Shown here piece after piece: positions 60,284-64,000 of a stretch of 64,000 nt of DNA (positions within the stretch are counted from its first letter, which is position 1; every line of letters begins with the position of its first letter). Source of the stretch: Merluccius polli (taxonomy: Eukaryota > Chordata > Actinopteri > Gadiformes > Merlucciidae). The translations under genes were made by a program, and so were the position numbers. The notes beneath the pieces were generated by a model. The model was not told where the DNA came from. It saw only the letters and a program-made list of their open reading frames with translations, and searched no databases. The DNA lies in contig JAOPHQ010003130.1 in the NCBI GenBank assembly GCA_030340625.1, positions 449,501 to 513,500 on the forward strand. The letters run 5' to 3'.

Positions 60284-62686
60284 CTGCAGAGTAGAGGGTG
60301 CTGAGTCGCTAGTCTCTGTGAGTCCAGTGCTCCTTGGTAAACTGGACACTATGTACCTGGAGCCCTTTGGCGCAGGCTGTCTAACCACCAGCTTTCCTTT
60401 CCTGGTCTCCGCTAGAAACAGACTGTACCAGTAGGCATCGTTGGACACCAGAGTGGAATCTGCAATAGTAGAGTTCCTCTCACTGATCACACTGTTCCTG
60501 CAGGGAGGAGCAGCTTTGCTGGATTTGGGTTTCTGACACTTGAGAACGATGGTGACCAGTATGGTGATCAACAAGAGAAAGGACACCGAGCCCAGGCCGA
60601 TGACCAAGTACAGATTTAAGTCTGAAAAGATGTCGTACTCTAGGGGCACTTCGGTCATGTCAGAGTAGGCCTTAACTGCGGTCTCCACTGTGGACAGCTT
60701 GATGGTAACTGTAGCAGAGAGAGCGGGCTCTCCGTTGTCCTTGGCAGCGACAACAAGACGTTGGAGACGGGGGTCTCTGTAACTGAACATTCTCATAGTC
60801 CGGATTTCTCCGTTGTATTGGTCCAGACTGAACAAGGTGGCATCTGTCACCTGTAGAAACTGGTAGGTAATCCTTGAGTTCAACACAGAGTCACCGTCGA
60901 TAGCAATCACCTTGGAAACTAATGAGCCTTTATCGGTTGATCTAGGGATCTTCTCCTCCACAACTGAACCATGAGCGCGCCACGGAGAGACTATGACTGG
61001 AGTGTTGTCATTCTGGTCTAAAATAATGATGTGTACAGTAACATTACTGCTGAGTGGAGGAACACCAGAGTCCCTGGCCTCAATGTGGAAAATAAACTCC
61101 TTTTCAATCTCACAGTCAAAACTCTTCAGAGCATAGAGCTTACCATTCTCTGGGTTAATAGAGAACAGCATGGACATAGAGGTGTTGGCTATCTCCCTTT
61201 CTATGATAAAATACACCAGATATTGGTTTTCATGCAGATCTGGGTCATATGCAGTGAGAGAATCTAGCAAGGCTCCTGGTGCATTATTCTCCATTACACG
61301 TATAGTATAGAAAGACTGAGGGAATTTGGGAACATTATCATTAACATCCAGTAGCTCTAAAGTCATGGTTTCATTGTCAGATAATGGTGGAGAACCTCTG
61401 TCTGTAACTGTGAAGGTGATGTCATATTCAGGAACCTTCTCACGGTCTAAAGGTTCTGAAAGGACAAGCTCAAAATAATTATCAGTCGATTCCCTTAATT
61501 TGAAAGGCATATTTTCAGGAATATTTATATTGACTACTCCATTATCACCTGAGTCTTTATCACTAACACTCACCACAGCTATAACAGTGTCTACATCTAT
61601 GTTTTCCTTGACAGGACTCTGAAAAGACTTGATTGAAATCTCAGGATGGTTGTCATTCATGTCCTCCACTGAAACTGTTACTTTGCATTGCCCTGATAAG
61701 GCCGGTGATCCTTTATCCGTTGCTATCACTTCCATGTCATAAAGCTTAAAATCCTCATAGTTCAGTACTCCTTTTACTGTTATCTCACCCGTGTGAGGGT
61801 TTAGATTGAATGTGTTTTGGGTCATTTCTGAAGTATACAAACTATACATATATGCCATTTCTGCATTAGACCCGTCATCTAAGTCTGTTGCATTAAGATG
61901 AAGCACAAGGCTTCCGATCGGAGAGTTTTCTATTATTTTAATTCTGTAGTGCTCGTTGTCAAACTGCGGGGCGTTGTCATTAGTGTCTAACACCCGCACT
62001 GTAATGCTGGCCGTGCCGGTGCGTGAAGGCGTACCGCCATCTACAGCGGTGAGAATTAGATTATGAACGGCCTGCTTTTCACGGTCCAGCGCCTTTTTAA
62101 GAATTAGATCCGCAAACTTCGATCCATCTCTTCCCGTTTGAATTTCGATATCAAAATGCTCACTAGTACTCAAATGATATGTTTTCACAGAGTTCACACC
62201 GACATCAGGATCAACTGCATTGTTGACAGAGAATCGTTCGCCTGCCTGAGTTGCCTCTGAAATATCTAATTCATTTGCGTCTCTCCTAAAATACGGGGTA
62301 TTATCATTTATGTCCATTACTTCCACTTCAATAAAGAATATACGTTTTGGGTTTTCTACAATAGCTTCCAATCGTAGGAAACACGTTGATGTTTTTGTTG
62401 TGCAAAGATATTCCCGGTCAATCCTCTCGACAATATACAGGTCCCCCGTTTCTTTGTTCACGTCCAGATATTTCTTGTTCGCTACGACTTCTAGTCGGAT
62501 CATCCGTTTGGAAAGCATTTTAACGTCTAGGCCCAGGTCAGAAGCTAAATTAGCGACAACGGATCCTTCCTCCATTTCCTCCGGAATTGAATAATGAGTC
62601 ACTGCATCTACTGATTTCATTGAAGCAAATAAGATACATATCAACACATACCGCGTCCAGCTCTCCACATCGCGTTTCGCCTCCAT
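60284..62686 (-). CDS. B7: intact class B protocadherin variable exon
   Basis: The exon has 801 uninterrupted codons, donor GTGAG. Start MEAKRDVESW. EC1 loop C-TTKTST-C (six residues), followed by the PKRIFFIEVEVM and YFRRDANELD stretch. EC4 has VVNINIPENM. EC5 reads LKSFDCEIEKEFIFH, with an unpaired-looking cysteine where the others have tyrosine, and ILDQNDN for VDQNDN. It is the first complete class B exon in transcription order. Confidence 0.93.
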
Positions 62687-62907
62687 CGTTTTATGGATCT
62701 GTTTATCTCCTGTAACCTTTATACATTAGGTCATAGTAGCGATGTCCTCGTTGATACAACGTATTCGTATATAAAATAATCCTCAAATCTAAGTCAAAGA
62801 TCTTGCAAAACACAACAAAATAGTCGACATCCCAATTCAAGCACCGGGAGCTGTTCACTTGCGCAGCTCGTGGCGCAGTGGTGACTGTGACCTCATAAGA
62901 CGTGTTC

Positions 62908-62924
62908 AAATGGTGAACAGCGAC
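62908..62924 (-). promoter_or_regulatory. Class B promoter element, B7
   Basis: Same element, about 222 bp upstream of the ATG. Confidence 0.6.
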
Positions 62925-63780
62925 TCTATACGCAAAGAACAGGCAAGTACATCCTCACAGAAAATCGCATTTCCATTCTTGTATTCATCACAACCTCAAT
63001 TAATTTCAACGTCCCACGTTGCATTTATTCGAACAAAGTCAACGGATAGGCCTATCATTAGGCCTTTACTTTCAATAAATAATGGCTGTAGGAGTTTCAT
63101 TAGTTTAAATATTTTATTATTATTTGTTACTTTGCATTCGTTTTTGTAGACACTAGGGGCACTAAGTACCAGACCAGGCATGATTAGGATAAATGTAGCA
63201 TATGTGTCAATGTTATGACATGCACCTGGAAGAGACATGTTTTTTACTCATATAGTGGCTATTTGCCAATAACGGTTATCTTCAATGAAGTTAAACATAC
63301 AAACGGCCACTGATGCACCAGTTCAGTTGGGTTGTACTGCAAGTAAAAAACCTCCCTAGGAAGAGAAAGTCAGCATGAAGAACACACGTTGTTTTTGAAC
63401 TGGAAAATAAATAAACCTAAATGTGAATCTTGCCTGAACAATGGACTTCGTACTTGCTTGAGTACAACCAAATTGAACTGGTGCATCAGTGGCCTTTTTG
63501 TTGTAAAGTTCAATTTATTGAAGAGAATCTATATTGACAAATAGTCACTACAATGGCTTCCTACTTTAAGGGTTATAGCCTCTGCTAAACTGTAATTATA
63601 TTAACTTTAAAATATAAAGTTACGTTATGTATGCACAAACGTGACGATGAAGCGAAAATACAACTAAATTAAGTAGATGAACTTCAAAAACTAAAAGGAT
63701 AACATTTAATGGTTTAAAGAGCGCAAATATACGTTAGAATGAACAAAATTAACACAATTAATTATTTGATGTAGTCTCAC

Positions 63781-64000
63781 CTGCAGAGTAGAGGGTGCTG
63801 AGTCGCTAGTCTCTGTGAGTCCAGTGCTCCTTGGTAAACTGGACACTATGTACCTGGAGCCCTTTGGCGCAGGCTGTCTAACCACCAGCTTTCCTTTCCT
63901 GGTCTCCGCTAGAAACAGACTGTACCAGTAGGCGTCGTTGGACACCAGAGTGGAATCTGCAATAGTAGAGTTCCTCTCACTGATCACACTGTTCCTGCAG
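63781..64000 (-). CDS. B8: 3' end of a class B variable exon (runs off right edge)
   Basis: The last 73 codons are visible: the cytoplasmic part from about CRNSVISERN through YWYSLFLAETRKGK to DSAPSTLQ and the GTGAG donor. The sequence is practically identical to the other class B tails. The ectodomain and promoter lie beyond the right edge, so the array continues there. Confidence 0.9.

Larger units (their letters stand above)
42744..64000 (-). repeat. Tandem array of class B exon units, about 3.4-3.6 kb each
   Basis: B2-B7 start at 45146, 48674, 52029, 55566, 59125 and 62686 (steps 3528, 3355, 3537, 3559, 3561). Exons, promoters and most of the intergenic DNA are alike. Each 1.0-1.2 kb gap has the same order: promoter block, an AT-rich part, a segment with GGCACTAAG.ACCAGACCAGG, a segment with CCTGAACAATGGAC, and a conserved intronic flank (AAAGGATAACATT) just after the donor. 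No other gene was found in these gaps. Confidence 0.9.

Noticed and set aside
45600..63200. CTCF-like words such as ACACTAGGGGCACTAAG in each class B intergenic gap
   Set aside because: One base short of the CTCF core spacing. Conservation is explained by recent duplication of the whole gap.
1..64000. CRISPR arrays, operons, phage or other prokaryotic systems
   Set aside because: The window is vertebrate nuclear DNA with intron donors, SINE/LINE remnants and cadherin exons. No regular spacer-repeat structure was seen.

Overview
The window is vertebrate genomic DNA, almost certainly from a teleost fish. It is one stretch of a clustered protocadherin (Pcdh) locus. The evidence is 15 large single-exon reading frames on the minus strand, each with a signal peptide, six cadherin repeats (DxNDN linkers), one membrane helix, a short cytoplasmic stretch and a phase-0 GT splice donor. 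No constant-region exons are present. The surrounding DNA has teleost-type repeats: a tRNA-derived SINE, LINE ends, a DNA transposon with CAGGGGCCTCATTTATAAA termini, a solo-LTR-like element, and TAG/GT/TA microsatellites.

Layout, in transcription order (right to left). Class B variable exons: B8 (63781 to the right edge, 3' end only), B7, B6, B5, B4, B3, B2 (42744-45146) and B1 (36557-38968). B2-B7 repeat every 3.4-3.6 kb and are nearly identical outside EC1. B1 is older in EC1-EC4 but shares the same 3' half. A 7.4 kb gap follows (29108-36556) with no recognisable gene but with microsatellites, CTCF-like sites, a perfect X-box and an orphan class-B-type promoter element. Class A (Pcdh-alpha-like) variable exons come next: A8 (26746-29107), A7, A6, A5, A4, A3, A2 and A1 (1044-3404). 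A2-A4 form a tandem triplication with a period of about 2995 bp. The first codons of a further exon probably lie at 1-33.

Each variable exon should have its own promoter and be spliced, one at a time, to shared constant exons lying beyond the left edge. This would give neurons different combinations of cell-surface adhesion receptors. Class A promoters carry a CTCF-like motif on the sense strand about 155-255 bp upstream of the ATG (about 185 bp in A8, where the match differs), and several carry RE1/NRSF-like sites further upstream. Class B promoters share a CGCT-core element about 220 bp upstream. The 3' halves of exons are strongly homogenised within each class, a sign of gene conversion.

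Seven exons are disrupted by one-base indels (A1, A2, A3, A5, A7, A8, B6). Nearly all are insertions in otherwise intact coding sequence, so assembly error competes with real loss of function. A T insertion shared by A5 and A7 would, if real, give ectodomains without a membrane anchor. A3 carries an RGDS tetrapeptide inside the EC1 disulfide loop. I assign class A to the alpha type with good confidence. Class B (teleost Pcdh2-alpha/delta-type) is less certain.
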